64,000 nucleotides of DNA, taken from positions 1-64,000 of the forward strand of contig NZ_FTNU01000012.1 of NCBI RefSeq assembly GCF_900156515.1, written 5' to 3'. The position numbers and the translations under genes were made by a program. Shown piece by piece: positions 52,092 to 62,079 of this stretch; the first letter of the stretch is position 1, and each line of letters starts with the position of its first letter. The notes beneath the pieces are model-generated. The model saw only the letters and a list, made by a program, of their open reading frames with translations, did not search any database and had not been told where the DNA came from. Source of the stretch: Moraxella cuniculi DSM 21768. Lineage in GTDB: Bacteria; Pseudomonadota; Gammaproteobacteria; Pseudomonadales; Moraxellaceae.

Positions 52092-52625
52092 ATGTCTCGT
52101 GTGGCTAAAGCCCCAGTAACACTGCCTGCTGGCACTAGTGTTACTTTGAACGATCGGCAGGTTGAAGTCAAAGGCAAAAACGGTACTTTGTCTTTGAGCC
52201 TGCATGAATTGGTCGAGCTAAAACAAGAAGATGGTGTTATCACTTTATCTCCTGTTGCAGATACCAAAGAAGCGTGGATGCACACAGGTACAGTGCGTGC
52301 ATTGTTAAATAATATGGTTAAGGGCGTAAGCGAAGGCTTTGAGCGTCGCTTGCAGTTGATTGGCGTTGGTTATCGTGCACAAGTTGCAGGTAACAAAGTA
52401 AACCTAAGCCTAGGTTTTTCACACCCAATTGAATATACGCTGCCAGAAGGCGTATCAGCAGAAAGCCCTAGCCAAACTGAAATTGTCCTAAAATCTAGCG
52501 ACAAACAAAAACTTGGTCAAGCGGCTGCCAAGATTCGCAGCTTCCGTCCACCAGAGCCATACAAAGGCAAAGGTGTTCGTTATAGCGATGAAGTTGTTCT
52601 TCGTAAAGAAGCTAAGAAAAAATAA
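52092..52625 (+). CDS. rplF: 50S ribosomal protein uL6
   Basis: 177 residues from ATG 52092 (AAAGGA upstream). [14 protein letters not shown] and the C-terminal block [19 protein letters not shown] fit. It lies near the factor-binding site and 2.5 turns of RNA after the attenuator-like terminator. Confidence 0.98.
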   Translation: MSRVAKAPVTLPAGTSVTLNDRQVEVKGKNGTLSLSLHELVELKQEDGVITLSPVADTKEAWMHTGTVRALLNNMVKGVSEGFERRLQLIGVGYRAQVAGNKVNLSLGFSHPIEYTLPEGVSAESPSQTEIVLKSSDKQKLGQAAAKIRSFRPPEPYKGKGVRYSDEVVLRKEAKKK

Positions 52626-52636
52626 GGTGAGCCATA

Positions 52637-52987
52637 ATGTTCGATAAAAAAGCAGCTCGTCTTCGTCGAGCGAAAAAAACTCGTGCACACATCCGCCATT
52701 TGGGTGTTAATCGTTTGACCGTTACTCGCACTCCGCGTCATATTTATGCCCAAATCATCTCACCAACTGGTGGCGTGGTTGTGGCTCAAGCATCAACACT
52801 TGATGCAAGTTTGCGTTCTGGCACTACTGGTAATGTTGAAGCAGCTAAAGCCGTTGGTGCTTTGATTGCAGAGCGTGCAAAAGCCGCTGGCGTTACAAAA
52901 GTTGCATTTGACCGTAGTGGTTTTAAATATCATGGCCGCGTTAAAGCTTTGGCTGACGCAGCTCGCGAAAACGGATTGGAGTTTTAA
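52637..52987 (+). CDS. rplR: 50S ribosomal protein uL18
   Basis: 116 residues. A basic N-terminus ([16 protein letters not shown]) and the core [17 protein letters not shown]; it binds 5S rRNA with uL5. It ends [17 protein letters not shown] as usual. Confidence 0.98.
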   Translation: MFDKKAARLRRAKKTRAHIRHLGVNRLTVTRTPRHIYAQIISPTGGVVVAQASTLDASLRSGTTGNVEAAKAVGALIAERAKAAGVTKVAFDRSGFKYHGRVKALADAARENGLEF

Positions 52988-52989
52988 TC

Positions 52990-53487
52990 ATGGCAAAAGT
53001 AGAACAAACAGACGGTTTGGTAGAACGCTTGGTTGCCGTTGATCGCGTTGCAAAAGTGGTCAAAGGTGGTCGTATTTTCTCTTTCACCGCCCTAACGGTT
53101 GTTGGTGATGGCAATGGTCGTGTTGGCTTTGGTCGTGGCAAAGCACGCGAAGTACCAGCCGCTATCCAAAAAGCACTAGAGGCAGCCAAACGCAATATGA
53201 TTACTGTGGATTTGGCAGGTCATACTTTGCAACACCCAATTAACGCTCGTCATGGTGCTTCTAAAGTATATATGCAGCCTGCCTCAGAAGGTACAGGTGT
53301 TATTGCTGGTGGTGCGATGCGTGCTGTGCTTGAAGTTGCTGGCGTTCAGAATGTATTGGCAAAATGCTACGGCTCAACCAATGCAGCCAATGTTGTACAA
53401 GCTACTTTCAAAGGCTTGCGTGATATGGTATCTCCAGAGCAAGTTGCAGCCAAGCGTGGCAAAACTGTTGAAGAAATTTTGGGCTAA
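52990..53487 (+). CDS. rpsE: 30S ribosomal protein uS5
   Basis: 165 residues. [18 protein letters not shown] and the loop [12 protein letters not shown], known for spectinomycin and ram mutations, are intact. It lies at the mRNA entry. Confidence 0.98.
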   Translation: MAKVEQTDGLVERLVAVDRVAKVVKGGRIFSFTALTVVGDGNGRVGFGRGKAREVPAAIQKALEAAKRNMITVDLAGHTLQHPINARHGASKVYMQPASEGTGVIAGGAMRAVLEVAGVQNVLAKCYGSTNAANVVQATFKGLRDMVSPEQVAAKRGKTVEEILG

Positions 53488-53504
53488 GAAATAGGTGAGT
53501 TACG

Positions 53505-53684
53505 ATGAAAAAAATGAAAGTTACTCAAGTAAAATCGAGTGCCCATCGCCTAGCGAGCCATAAGGCTTGCCTAAAAGGTTTGGGACTGCGTCGCATCGGT
53601 CATACTGTTGAAGTTGAAGACACTCCATCAACTCGTGGTATGGTAAACCGTGTGATTTACATGGTTAAAGTGGAGGAAGTGTAA
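53505..53684 (+). CDS. rpmD: 50S ribosomal protein uL30
   Basis: 59 residues. It reads [36 protein letters not shown] and ends MVKVEEV. Its stop TAA shares its last base with the rplO start (TAATG), so both are coupled. GGTGAG precedes the ATG. Confidence 0.95.
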   Translation: MKKMKVTQVKSSAHRLASHKACLKGLGLRRIGHTVEVEDTPSTRGMVNRVIYMVKVEEV

Positions 53685-54124
53685 TGGGTCTTAAGCTCAA
53701 TGAACTATCACCAGCATTAGGTGCCAAGAAAAAAGCACTTCGTCGCGGTCGTGGTATCGGCTCAGGCTTGGGCAAAACTGGTGGTCGTGGTATTAAAGGT
53801 CAAACTTCTCGCTCTGGCTCAAGCATTCCAGCGGGCTTTGAAGGCGGTCAAATGCCGATTTATCGTCGTTTGCCAAAATTTGGCTTTACTTCAAAATTGG
53901 CGATGACAACCGCAGAAGTACGCCTGTCAGAGTTGAATAAAATTGAAGGCGATGTGGTAAGCGTAGAAACGCTAAAAGCAGCCAATATTATCCGTGGTGA
54001 TATGAAGCGTGCCCGCATCATCTTATCTGGTGAAGTAACTCGTGCATTAACCTTTAAAGGCGTAAAAGTTACCAAAGGTGCAAAACAAGCAATCGAAGCT
54101 GCTGGCGGCAGCATCGAGGAGTAA
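53684..54124 (+). CDS. rplO: 50S ribosomal protein uL15
   Basis: 146 residues. It begins [20 protein letters not shown] and has the Gly-rich segment [20 protein letters not shown]. It bridges the peptidyl transferase region late in 50S assembly. Confidence 0.98.
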   Translation: MGLKLNELSPALGAKKKALRRGRGIGSGLGKTGGRGIKGQTSRSGSSIPAGFEGGQMPIYRRLPKFGFTSKLAMTTAEVRLSELNKIEGDVVSVETLKAANIIRGDMKRARIILSGEVTRALTFKGVKVTKGAKQAIEAAGGSIEE

Positions 54125-54127
54125 TCT

Positions 54128-55456
54128 ATGAAACAGTCTGCGTCTCGTTCAGGCATACCCTTGAATCCACTGGCTTTCATTCGTAAGTATGATGAGCTAT
54201 GGACTCGTATGTTGTTTTTGTTGGGGGCGTTGATTGTTTATCGACTTGGTTCGCATATTCCAGTTCCCGGTATGAATCCTGTCAGCCTTGCTGATTTTTT
54301 CCAGAGAAATGATAATACCTTTTTGGGTATGTTTAATATGTTCTCTGGGGGTGCTTTGGAGCGTATGTCAATTATGGCATTGGGAATTATGCCGTATATC
54401 TCTGCATCGATTGTGGTGCAGATGATGTCGGCGATTATCCCTTCGCTTGAGGCCTTAAAAAAAGAAGGTGAGTCTGGTCGTAGAACATTAAACAAGTACA
54501 CCAGACAGGGTACACTGGCTTTGGCATTTGTGCAAGCTGTGGGCATGTCTACAGGCTTGATTGCTGGTGGACTGACTCTGACAACAGGGCTTAGTTTTTA
54601 CATTCCTGCAGTAACATCATTGGTTGCAGGTTCGATGTTTTTGATGTGGCTTGGTGAACAGATTACTGAGCGTGGCGTTGGTAATGGTATTTCCATGCTA
54701 ATCCTTGCAAGTATTATTGCAAGTGCACCGGGTATGATTTCCCAAGCATTTAGTCAAGACATGAATCTGATTGTGATGATGTTATTTGTTGTATTGGGCG
54801 TGGCCGTTACAGCTGGTATTGTTTATATTGAACGAGCTCAGCGACGAGTGCCTGTTAATTATGCCCAAAAGCAGCAACAAGGTCGCAAGGTCTATGCACA
54901 GCAACAGTCGCATTTGCCTCTGAAGATTAATATGGCAGGGGTGATTCCAGCAATTTTTGCCAGCTCATTGTTGTTGCTTCCAGCAAGCCTTGGGCAATGG
55001 GTAACGGTCAGTGAAAATCCGACACTTAGCCAAGAAATCTTACAAAATATTTCTTTGGTTTTGCAACCGGGGCAGCCGCTGTATTTGCTACTCTTTGGCG
55101 TGATGATTATCTTCTTCTGCTATTTTTATACAGCGTTGATGTTTAACCCAAAAGAAGTTGCTGAAAATTTAAAACGCAGCGGTGCGTATATTCCAGGCAT
55201 TAGACCGGGACAACAAACCAAGCGATATTTGGATTTTGTTTTAAATCGCTTAACATTTATTGGTGCGATGTATATGACGATCATTTGCTTGATGCCAATG
55301 ATTATTCAGTCAGTGTTTAATGTGCCAATTCCTTTAGGCGGTGCATCTTTATTGATTATGGTGGTTGTGTTGATGGACTTTATTGCACAGATACAAGCAC
55401 ATTTGATGACGCATCAATATCATAATCAAACATTAGTTAAATCACCAAATCGGTGA
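54128..55456 (+). CDS. secY: Protein translocase subunit SecY
   Basis: 442 residues with ten membrane segments. LGSHIPVPGMNP near the plug and MALGIMPYISASIVVQMM are the classic blocks. It forms the SecYEG channel of the inner membrane. It lies 4 bases after rplO, so it is coupled to ribosomal protein output. Confidence 0.98.
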   Translation: MKQSASRSGIPLNPLAFIRKYDELWTRMLFLLGALIVYRLGSHIPVPGMNPVSLADFFQRNDNTFLGMFNMFSGGALERMSIMALGIMPYISASIVVQMMSAIIPSLEALKKEGESGRRTLNKYTRQGTLALAFVQAVGMSTGLIAGGLTLTTGLSFYIPAVTSLVAGSMFLMWLGEQITERGVGNGISMLILASIIASAPGMISQAFSQDMNLIVMMLFVVLGVAVTAGIVYIERAQRRVPVNYAQKQQQGRKVYAQQQSHLPLKINMAGVIPAIFASSLLLLPASLGQWVTVSENPTLSQEILQNISLVLQPGQPLYLLLFGVMIIFFCYFYTALMFNPKEVAENLKRSGAYIPGIRPGQQTKRYLDFVLNRLTFIGAMYMTIICLMPMIIQSVFNVPIPLGGASLLIMVVVLMDFIAQIQAHLMTHQYHNQTLVKSPNR

Positions 55457-55471
55457 AGTTAGGAGCATGAA

Positions 55472-55588
55472 ATGAAAGTTCAAGCATCTGTAAAAAAAAT
55501 CTGTGGCAGCTGCAAAATTGTTCGTCGCAAGGGCAAAGTTCTTGTGATTTGCAGTTCAGAACCACGCCATAAACAGCGTCAAGGTTAA
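55472..55588 (+). CDS. rpmJ: 50S ribosomal protein bL36
   Basis: 38 residues. [20 protein letters not shown] and onward; C11, C14, C27 and H33 form the zinc site, so this is the zinc-binding paralogue. It lies 15 bases after secY, as in E. coli. Confidence 0.96.
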   Translation: MKVQASVKKICGSCKIVRRKGKVLVICSSEPRHKQRQG

Positions 55589-55604
55589 TTTTACAAATTA
55601 ATAC

Positions 55605-55633
55605 TTGATATTTTGCAGCGGATAATGTATTAT
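55605..55633 (+). promoter_or_regulatory. alpha-operon promoter
   Basis: TTGATA (55605-55610), 17 bases, TATTAT (55628-55633), 86 bases before rpsM. The 9-bp perfect dyad GCGGATAAT/ATTATCCGC (55618-55637) overlaps the -10, and a second stem TAGCAAATA...TATTTGTGCTA lies just before rpsM. uS4 controls this leader in E. coli. Confidence 0.7.
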
Positions 55634-55718
55634 CCGCTTCTTGCCATGCTATCATTTGTTTATTTGATAGTGGTTAAACTTAGCAAATACATTGTATTTG
55701 TGCTAATGGAGAGAATCA

Positions 55719-56075
55719 ATGGCTCGTATTGCCGGTGTAAACATTCCGGATAACAAACATGCTGTGATTTCACTAACTTACATTTTTGGTATCGGTCGTA
55801 CCACTGCCAAGCAAATTCTTGCTAAGGTTGGTATCAACGAAACTACCAAAATTGGTTCGTTAGACGATTCACAACTGGATGCTGTCCGTGCAGAAGTTGC
55901 AAACTACACAGTAGAAGGCGATCTTCGTCGTGAAGTTTCAATGAATATTAAGCGTTTGGTTGATCTTGGCTGCTACCGTGGTCTTCGCCACCGTCGTGGT
56001 TTGCCAGTAAATGGACAACGCACAAAAACTAACGCGCGTACCCGCAAAGGTCCACGCAAAGCAATTAAAAAGTAA
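55719..56075 (+). CDS. rpsM: 30S ribosomal protein uS13
   Basis: 118 residues. [20 protein letters not shown] at the start, [16 protein letters not shown] at the end and a basic tail reaching the P-site tRNA. First gene of the alpha operon. Confidence 0.98.
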   Translation: MARIAGVNIPDNKHAVISLTYIFGIGRTTAKQILAKVGINETTKIGSLDDSQLDAVRAEVANYTVEGDLRREVSMNIKRLVDLGCYRGLRHRRGLPVNGQRTKTNARTRKGPRKAIKK

Positions 56076-56095
56076 CTAACTTAGGAAGCTAAAAG

Positions 56096-56488
56096 ATGGC
56101 AAAAGACACTCGTAGCCGCAAAAAAGTGGCTCGTCGTTCGGTATCTGAAGGTATCGCCCACATTCATGCGTCTTTTAATAACACCATTGTAACGATCACT
56201 GATCGTCAAGGTAATGCATTGGCTTGGGCCACCTCTGGTGGACAAGGCTTCCGTGGTTCACGCAAATCTACACCATTTGCTGCTCAGGTAGCAGCTGAAG
56301 TTGCAGGCAAAACTGCACAGGAAACTTATGGTGTCAAGAATATCGATGTCTTGGTAAAAGGTCCAGGACCTGGTCGTGAGTCTGCGGTTCGTGCATTAGG
56401 TGCATTGGGTTATAAAATTAACAGCATCAGTGATGTAACACCAATTCCACACAACGGCTGCCGCCCACCTAAGAAGCGCCGCGTTTAA
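56096..56488 (+). CDS. rpsK: 30S ribosomal protein uS11
   Basis: 130 residues. [20 protein letters not shown] and [15 protein letters not shown] are the hallmark blocks; ends [13 protein letters not shown]. It lies in the 30S platform. Confidence 0.98.
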   Translation: MAKDTRSRKKVARRSVSEGIAHIHASFNNTIVTITDRQGNALAWATSGGQGFRGSRKSTPFAAQVAAEVAGKTAQETYGVKNIDVLVKGPGPGRESAVRALGALGYKINSISDVTPIPHNGCRPPKKRRV

Positions 56489-56500
56489 GGAGAGAGACAC

Positions 56501-57142
56501 ATGGCCCGTTATATTGGTCCAAAATTAAAACTATCGCGTCGTGAAGGCACTGACTTGCAATTGAAGTCAGGTGTTAAGCCTTTTGATGTGAAAACAAAAA
56601 AAGCAGGTCGCGTACCTGGTCAGCATGGCAATAGCCAAAGCAAAACTTCTGAATACGCATCACAGCTTCGTGAAAAGCAAAAAGTAAAACGCATGTACGG
56701 TGTGTTGGAGCGTCAATTCTCTAACTACTATAAAGAAGCTGCTCGTCAGCGTGGTGCAACAGGCGAAAACTTGCTAAGCATGCTTGAGCGTCGTCTTGAC
56801 AATGTTGTATACCGCATGGGCTTTGGTGCAACTCGTGCAGAAGCACGCCAGTTGGTAAGCCATCGTGCAATCTTGCTTAAAAAAGCTGGTCGTGATGAAT
56901 TTGTGCGTGTCAATATTCCATCTATCCAAGTACAAGATGGCGATGTAATTGCTGTGCATGAAAAGTCAAAAGAGCAATTGCGCATTAAAAACGCAGTTGA
57001 GCTTGCGACACAACGCGGCATTCCAGCATGGTTAGAAGTTGATCACAGCAAATTACAAGGCACATTCAAAACTGCACCAGATCGCAGCGAATTGCCAGCT
57101 GAAATCAATGAAAACTTGATTGTTGAGCTATATTCTAAATAA
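56501..57142 (+). CDS. rpsD: 30S ribosomal protein uS4
   Basis: 213 residues, zinc-free type with LRREG-like [16 protein letters not shown]. The S4 RNA-binding domain is at about 100-160 ([20 protein letters not shown]). It initiates 16S assembly and, in relatives, represses this operon by binding the leader before rpsM. Confidence 0.98.
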   Translation: MARYIGPKLKLSRREGTDLQLKSGVKPFDVKTKKAGRVPGQHGNSQSKTSEYASQLREKQKVKRMYGVLERQFSNYYKEAARQRGATGENLLSMLERRLDNVVYRMGFGATRAEARQLVSHRAILLKKAGRDEFVRVNIPSIQVQDGDVIAVHEKSKEQLRIKNAVELATQRGIPAWLEVDHSKLQGTFKTAPDRSELPAEINENLIVELYSK

Positions 57143-57166
57143 TCCGAACTAAATCGAGGTGACACT

Positions 57167-58171
57167 ATGACAAATGCAACTGAGTTTCTAACACCGAGCA
57201 CAATTAATGTGGATACGGTTAATGAAACGACTGCAAAGGTCACGCTCGAGCCGTTAGAACGCGGTTTTGGGCATACATTGGGTAATGCTCTGCGTCGCAT
57301 TCTATTGTCTTCGTTATCAGGTGCTGCTGTTGTAGAAGCCGAAATTGAAGGCGTTGATCATGAGTATTCAACGCTTGAAGGCTTGCAAGAAGATGTGTTG
57401 GATTTATTACTAAATCTAAAATCACTTGCCATCATTTTGCACGATCAAAACGAAGCATATTTAACTTTGGATAAACAGGGTGCAGGTGTTGTAACTGCAG
57501 CTGATCTACAATTACCACATAATGTTGAAATTGCCAATCCAGAATTGGTATTGGGTACATTAAGCGAACGCGGTCATCTAAAAATGCGTCTGCGTGTGGT
57601 AACTGGTCGTGGTTATGATCCTGCCAATCAGCGTCGTGAAGATGCCAATTCAAAAATCATTGGTCGCCTAAAACTTGATGCAAGTTTTAGCCCAATTATT
57701 CGTGTGGCATACGATGTTGAAAATGCTCGTGTTGAACAGCGTACCGACCTTGATAAACTGATTATCGAGCTAGAAACCAACGGTACGATCGATCCTGAAG
57801 AGGCAATTCGCAAGGCTGCAACCATTTTGCAGCAGCAGATTGCTATTTTTGTGGATTTGGAAGCAGAAGAAACCCCTGAACCTATCAAAGAAAAAGAAGA
57901 GATCGACCCTGTGCTATTACGCCCAGTGGACGATCTTGAGCTAACGGTTCGTTCGGCAAACTGCTTAAAAGCTGAAAACATTTATTACATCGGCGACTTG
58001 GTGCAGCGTTCAGAAACTGAATTGCTAAAAACACCAAATTTGGGTAAAAAATCATTGACCGAGATTAAAGATGTACTTGCATCAAAAAATCTTGAGCTTG
58101 GCATGCGTCTAGACAATTGGCCACCAAGCGATTTGCGAGTTGATGATCGTTTTTCTTACCGCAGCCGCTAA
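57167..58171 (+). CDS. rpoA: RNA polymerase alpha subunit
   Basis: 334 residues. The N-terminal dimer domain has [20 protein letters not shown]. The C-terminal domain (about 250-334) ends [12 protein letters not shown] and holds [20 protein letters not shown]-type contacts to activators and UP elements. The standard place between rpsD and rplQ. Confidence 0.98.
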   Translation: MTNATEFLTPSTINVDTVNETTAKVTLEPLERGFGHTLGNALRRILLSSLSGAAVVEAEIEGVDHEYSTLEGLQEDVLDLLLNLKSLAIILHDQNEAYLTLDKQGAGVVTAADLQLPHNVEIANPELVLGTLSERGHLKMRLRVVTGRGYDPANQRREDANSKIIGRLKLDASFSPIIRVAYDVENARVEQRTDLDKLIIELETNGTIDPEEAIRKAATILQQQIAIFVDLEAEETPEPIKEKEEIDPVLLRPVDDLELTVRSANCLKAENIYYIGDLVQRSETELLKTPNLGKKSLTEIKDVLASKNLELGMRLDNWPPSDLRVDDRFSYRSR

Positions 58172-58182
58172 TTTAAAGGATA

Positions 58183-58548
58183 TTGACCATGCGACATCGT
58201 AAAAGCGGAGTCAAGCTGGGTCGCACCAGCAGTCATCGTAAGGCCATGTTCCAGAACATGACTAATTCATTGTTTGAACATGAGCTAATCAAAACCACAT
58301 TGCCAAAAGCAAAAGAGCTTCGCCGTGTGGCAGAGCCTCTGATTACTTTGGCGAAAGAAGATAGCGTAGCTAATCGCCGTTTGGCATTCAGCCGTATGCG
58401 TAATAAAGCTATGGTTGGTAAGCTGTTTGGCGAACTTGGACCACGCTATCAAACTCGTCCAGGTGGTTATTTGCGTATCATCAAGTGCGGTTTCCGTGAT
58501 GGTGATAATGCACCAATGGCTTATGTTGAGCTTGTGGATCGTCCATAA
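58183..58548 (+). CDS. rplQ: 50S ribosomal protein bL17
   Basis: 121 residues. [20 protein letters not shown] and the end [18 protein letters not shown] are family standard. It closes the alpha operon before the terminator. Confidence 0.98.
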   Translation: MTMRHRKSGVKLGRTSSHRKAMFQNMTNSLFEHELIKTTLPKAKELRRVAEPLITLAKEDSVANRRLAFSRMRNKAMVGKLFGELGPRYQTRPGGYLRIIKCGFRDGDNAPMAYVELVDRP

Positions 58549-58562
58549 TTTTGGCAATTAAT

Positions 58563-58596
58563 AAAAAACCCTGATTTGACATCAGGGTTTTTTATT
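58563..58596. terminator. Bidirectional terminator after rplQ
   Basis: AAAAAACCCTGAT and ATCAGGGTTTTTT form a perfect stem with a 5-base loop. It separates rplQ from the convergent YciO-like remnant. Confidence 0.9.
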
Positions 58597-59035
58597 GGGT
58601 ATTTATAATAAATTGCCGAATGTTGACACCACCTTGGTGAATGAGCTCAATTTTATCATTGCTAAGATTAACCACCGTGCTTATAAAGGCGGGTATTTCA
58701 TCCAAATCCACATAGAGATCGACAAGATCACAGAAATCTCCATAATCCATGAGATTGAACAATTCCCACCACAAATACAAACCGTCGTGATTAGAGACAA
58801 CTGCATCAGAGATAACAACAGGAAAACTAACAAATGCCACACTGCTGGCGACAGGTAACATAAAATCAATACCAGAGCCAAGATTTGTATTCAAGATACG
58901 ATGAGCAGAATTACTGATGCTGGTATACTGGGCGATGTGTGATAAATCGCGACAGACAAGCCGAGCCAAAGGTTGATGTCGAGTGATGCAACAAAGTTTC
59001 TCAAAAGCAGATTTGGCATGCAATGAGATTATCAA
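58592..59035 (-). pseudogene. Truncated YciO/YrdC/Sua5-like gene
   Basis: 147 residues from a TTG at 59035. It aligns by eye with E. coli YciO from about residue 45 onward: KSAFEKLCCITRHQPLARLV with CRDLSHIAQYTSISN, and the end STVVNLSNDKIELIHQGG. The N-terminal 45-50 residues, with the substrate-binding KxR...SxN elements, are missing, and the middle is shortened and degenerate. It sits 18 bases after epmC. It could be a decayed gene or a divergent single-domain protein; a real start was not seen. Confidence 0.5.
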
Positions 59036-59053
59036 GGTCTATAAAGCAATCTC

Positions 59054-59767
59054 TCATAAAACTCCGTGTGAGGGTTGGTTGAAATGGTAAAACAACCAAA
59101 TTAGCCGTCTGGCATCGGCGGGTAGACGGTTTGGGGTTTGTAGATATTGATAGGCTTGGGCAAAGACATCACTGGCAAAAGTGCTGCCACTGGCATCAAA
59201 ATCAGCATTCAGATTGTCTTGAGAAACAAAAAATGTGCGATTGATGGCAAGGCTTAGCAGGCATTCAATGGCTTGTGGCTTGATTTCAACTTGCTCAAAG
59301 AGTCGCTGGCTGCCCTCATCTCGCCCATCAGGACAATACCAATAGCCAAAATCATCAAGCTGCCGCCGCTTGGCACCTGCAATGCACCAATGACTGATTT
59401 CGTGCAAGGCACTTTGAAAAAACCCATGAGCAAACTCAATGCGGGCAGGACTACCGTGCTTGGGTGCAAAATATTCAGGTTCATTCACGCCACGCACAAG
59501 CTGTGTCGGCATGGGGCTGTGGGCATAAATGCTATTAAATAACTCAATCAACCAGTCGGTCAATGCCTTATCATCTGTCTTATCAAGTGCTTGCCAGTTG
59601 TTTAGCCATGCCCAGTTTTTTTGCTGAAAATGACAAGTTGCAGACCGTATGTCTGAGATAATGCCATCATCATGATAAAAATTGTGCCACAAAGCGACAA
59701 TTTCATCACGATTGTCAGCATTGTTGCGTAGCAGATTGGGTGATAGGTGGTTAAAATCAATGTACAT
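59054..59767 (-). CDS. epmC: Elongation factor P hydroxylase EpmC
   Basis: 237 residues, longer than the E. coli YfcM (182) by an N-terminal extension. The family block is FAHGFFQSALHEISHWCIAG, with the metal-binding HExxH-like HEISH, followed by FGYWYCPDGRDEGSQRLFEQ and VEIKPQA. EpmC hydroxylates the beta-lysylated lysine of EF-P; epmA/epmB and efp must lie elsewhere. Confidence 0.9.
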   Translation of the reverse strand: MYIDFNHLSPNLLRNNADNRDEIVALWHNFYHDDGIISDIRSATCHFQQKNWAWLNNWQALDKTDDKALTDWLIELFNSIYAHSPMPTQLVRGVNEPEYFAPKHGSPARIEFAHGFFQSALHEISHWCIAGAKRRQLDDFGYWYCPDGRDEGSQRLFEQVEIKPQAIECLLSLAINRTFFVSQDNLNADFDASGSTFASDVFAQAYQYLQTPNRLPADARRLIWLFYHFNQPSHGVL

Positions 59768-59971
59768 CGGTTGCTATTGGCTACAGAAGGTGGTTGGGGA
59801 TTACTAAGGTGGATTTGCAAAGCATAAAAATAATATATTATAAGCCAAGCGTTGCCAAGTCAAGCAGACTGATTGTCAGCCGATGACAAATTCCATAATT
59901 ACGAAATTTTGCGTGAATTCTTACTGATTTTGTGAAATAATAGCATCATCACCAATAAGATTGATGGACTT

Positions 59972-60496
59972 ATGACAACAACAGACAAGCAATTACCTGC
60001 CAATATCATGCTGGAGAAATGGGCGGACATTGGTTTTTTTTGGCAAGGGGCATTGACCATTGCCGAGTTGCCACGACTGGCAGAGCAGGCAGAGATTGAT
60101 GGCGTGCTTGCTGCATCGGTGGCATTAGCAAAAACTGATGGTATAATTTGGCTAAACTATCAATTAAGTGGTACTTTGTTATTACAGTGCCAACGCTGCC
60201 TTGAGCCGCTGTCATTACAGACACAGGAGCAATATCGCTTGGCTGTGCTGGCAGATGAGGCACAAACTGCCTTGATTGATGATGCTGATTATTTGTTGCT
60301 TGATGAGCTGGGTGCTGGCAATGTACACAAATTGCCCATCAAGCAGTTAATGGAAGATGAATTGTTGCTCGGCTTGCCGCTGTCGCCACGACATGACGAT
60401 TGTCAGATGCTAATCAATGATGATGATACTCAAGAGCAAGAGCCTGAGGATAACCCCTTTGCGATACTTGCTGGCTTAAAAGGAAAACTATCCTAA
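59972..60496 (+). CDS. yceD: YceD/DUF177 protein (23S rRNA accumulation protein)
   Basis: 174 residues. The DUF177 signature LLQCQRCLEPLSLQTQEQY is at about 70-88, followed by an acidic region and LPIKQLMEDELLLGLPLSP. It is needed for normal 23S rRNA levels in relatives. It precedes rpmF as in most proteobacteria, but 230 bases with a separate promoter lie between. Confidence 0.9.
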   Translation: MTTTDKQLPANIMLEKWADIGFFWQGALTIAELPRLAEQAEIDGVLAASVALAKTDGIIWLNYQLSGTLLLQCQRCLEPLSLQTQEQYRLAVLADEAQTALIDDADYLLLDELGAGNVHKLPIKQLMEDELLLGLPLSPRHDDCQMLINDDDTQEQEPEDNPFAILAGLKGKLS

Positions 60497-60560
60497 ATCA
60501 AGCAAATTTGGCACAGACGGCTTTTTTATGAAAAGATTTGTAATTTTTTGCGATTAGGCT

Positions 60561-60589
60561 TTGAAATTTGCAAGATTTTTGCGTATAAT
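60561..60589 (+). promoter_or_regulatory. rpmF promoter
   Basis: TTGAAA (60561-60566), 17 bases, TATAAT (60584-60589), 140 bases before rpmF. Confidence 0.7.
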
Positions 60590-60728
60590 ACAGCGTTTAT
60601 TGTGCAATGGTCTATGATGCACGGCGATTAATTGATGCCAAATCGCATTGGTACAAATTGACAAAGACGCACGAACCTTGTTTGTTTAGGCATTTTGCCT
60701 GACTGATGAATTTAGATTAGGAGCTATC

Positions 60729-60911
60729 ATGGCAGTTCAACAAAACCGCAAGAGCCGCTCACGCCGTGATATGCGTCGTTCTCACGACCATATCGCCATT
60801 GCTGAGCTAAGCATTGATTCTACAACTGGCGAAAAACATCTTCGCCACCACGCAACCAAAGATGGTTTTTATCGTGGTCGCCAATTGTTCAAAGTTAGCC
60901 AAGACAGCTAA
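60729..60911 (+). CDS. rpmF: 50S ribosomal protein bL32
   Basis: 60 residues. [19 protein letters not shown] and [15 protein letters not shown]. The zinc cysteines of some homologues are absent. AGGAG lies before the ATG. The usual partners plsX and fabH do not follow; a terminator and then fabD do. Confidence 0.97.
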   Translation: MAVQQNRKSRSRRDMRRSHDHIAIAELSIDSTTGEKHLRHHATKDGFYRGRQLFKVSQDS

Positions 60912-60926
60912 TTTTGCTTTGCTGAT

Positions 60927-60957
60927 AAAACCAAGCCACAAGAAGGCTTGGTTTTTT
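60927..60957 (+). terminator. Terminator of rpmF
   Basis: AAAACCAAGCC (60927-60937) and GGCTTGGTTTT (60944-60954) form an 11-bp perfect stem with a T run. Confidence 0.9.
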
Positions 60958-61119
60958 ATTACCAGTTGTTTGCTAATTTGGGTAAACAATCGTTTATTTT
61001 TGTGGTAAAATTGGCAAATGACCAAACGGCACAGGAACTACTGCGTCAAATTTGGTGAAAATTTGAACAAATAAGATAATCGGTTGCTTGGTGTAAATAG
61101 CCAAGCCAAAGGATATAAC

Positions 61120-62079
61120 ATGACACAAGATAACACCAGTTTGACAAAACGCTTGGCGGTGGTTTTTCCGGGTCAAGGCTCGCAAACCGTTGGCATGATG
61201 AATGAACTGGGCGAAGTACATGAGGTGGTGAGGACAACCTTTGCTGAAGCAAGTGCAGCTTTGGGTTTTGATTTGTGGGAAATTACCCAAGACGAAACTC
61301 GCCTCAATCAAACAGAATTCACCCAGCCTGCTCTGCTTACTGCCAGCATTGCCATCTGGCGGATTATTGAGCCGATGCTTGCCAAGCAGTCGTTGAAGCC
61401 TGTGTATTTGGCGGGGCATTCATTGGGTGAATACAGTGCATTGGTTGCCTCTGGCGTACTTAGCTTGGCAGATGCGGTCAGACTTGTGCATGAGCGAGGT
61501 AAGCTGATGACGGCAGCGGTATCAGGGATAGATACCCAAATGGCAGCGGTGCTGGGGCTGGATGATGAGCAGGTGCTAAGCTTGTGCGAAGAAATCAGCA
61601 GCAGTGTAGGCGTGGTAAATGCTGCCAATTTTAATAGCGTAGGTCAGGTGGTGATTGCAGGCACACAAATTGGCGTTGAGGCAGTGTTGTCAGCAGTTGA
61701 AGGGCTGGGCAAAAAGGCAGTGCCGCTAAAAGTATCCGTGCCATCGCATTGTGCTTTGATGAACCCTGCAAATGAAGCATTGGCAAAATTGCTTGATGGC
61801 ACCAAGTTTTATCCTGCAAACATTCCCGTGATTCAAAACCGCCATGCCAAAGTGCATACCGAAATTGCGGACATTAAACTGGCATTGACCGAGCAGCTAT
61901 CGATGCCTGTACAATGGGCAAAAACCATGCAAAAACTTGCCGATGGGCAGGTTGAATTGATTATTGAATGTGGGCCGGGCAATGTTTTGTCAAACTTGGC
62001 AAAGCGTCAGCAAACCCCCATTACCGCCTTGCCAACGGATAAATTGGCACGATTAGAAAAGCTGGAGAATTTGGCATGA
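61120..62079 (+). CDS. fabD: Malonyl-CoA-acyl carrier protein transacylase
   Basis: 319 residues from ATG 61120 (AAAGGA upstream). VVFPGQGSQTVGMM at the start, the active Ser in AGHSLGEYSALVA and the active His in VPSHCALM. It loads malonate onto ACP for fatty acid elongation. Its stop overlaps the fabG ATG (ATGA). Confidence 0.97.
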   Translation: MTQDNTSLTKRLAVVFPGQGSQTVGMMNELGEVHEVVRTTFAEASAALGFDLWEITQDETRLNQTEFTQPALLTASIAIWRIIEPMLAKQSLKPVYLAGHSLGEYSALVASGVLSLADAVRLVHERGKLMTAAVSGIDTQMAAVLGLDDEQVLSLCEEISSSVGVVNAANFNSVGQVVIAGTQIGVEAVLSAVEGLGKKAVPLKVSVPSHCALMNPANEALAKLLDGTKFYPANIPVIQNRHAKVHTEIADIKLALTEQLSMPVQWAKTMQKLADGQVELIIECGPGNVLSNLAKRQQTPITALPTDKLARLEKLENLA

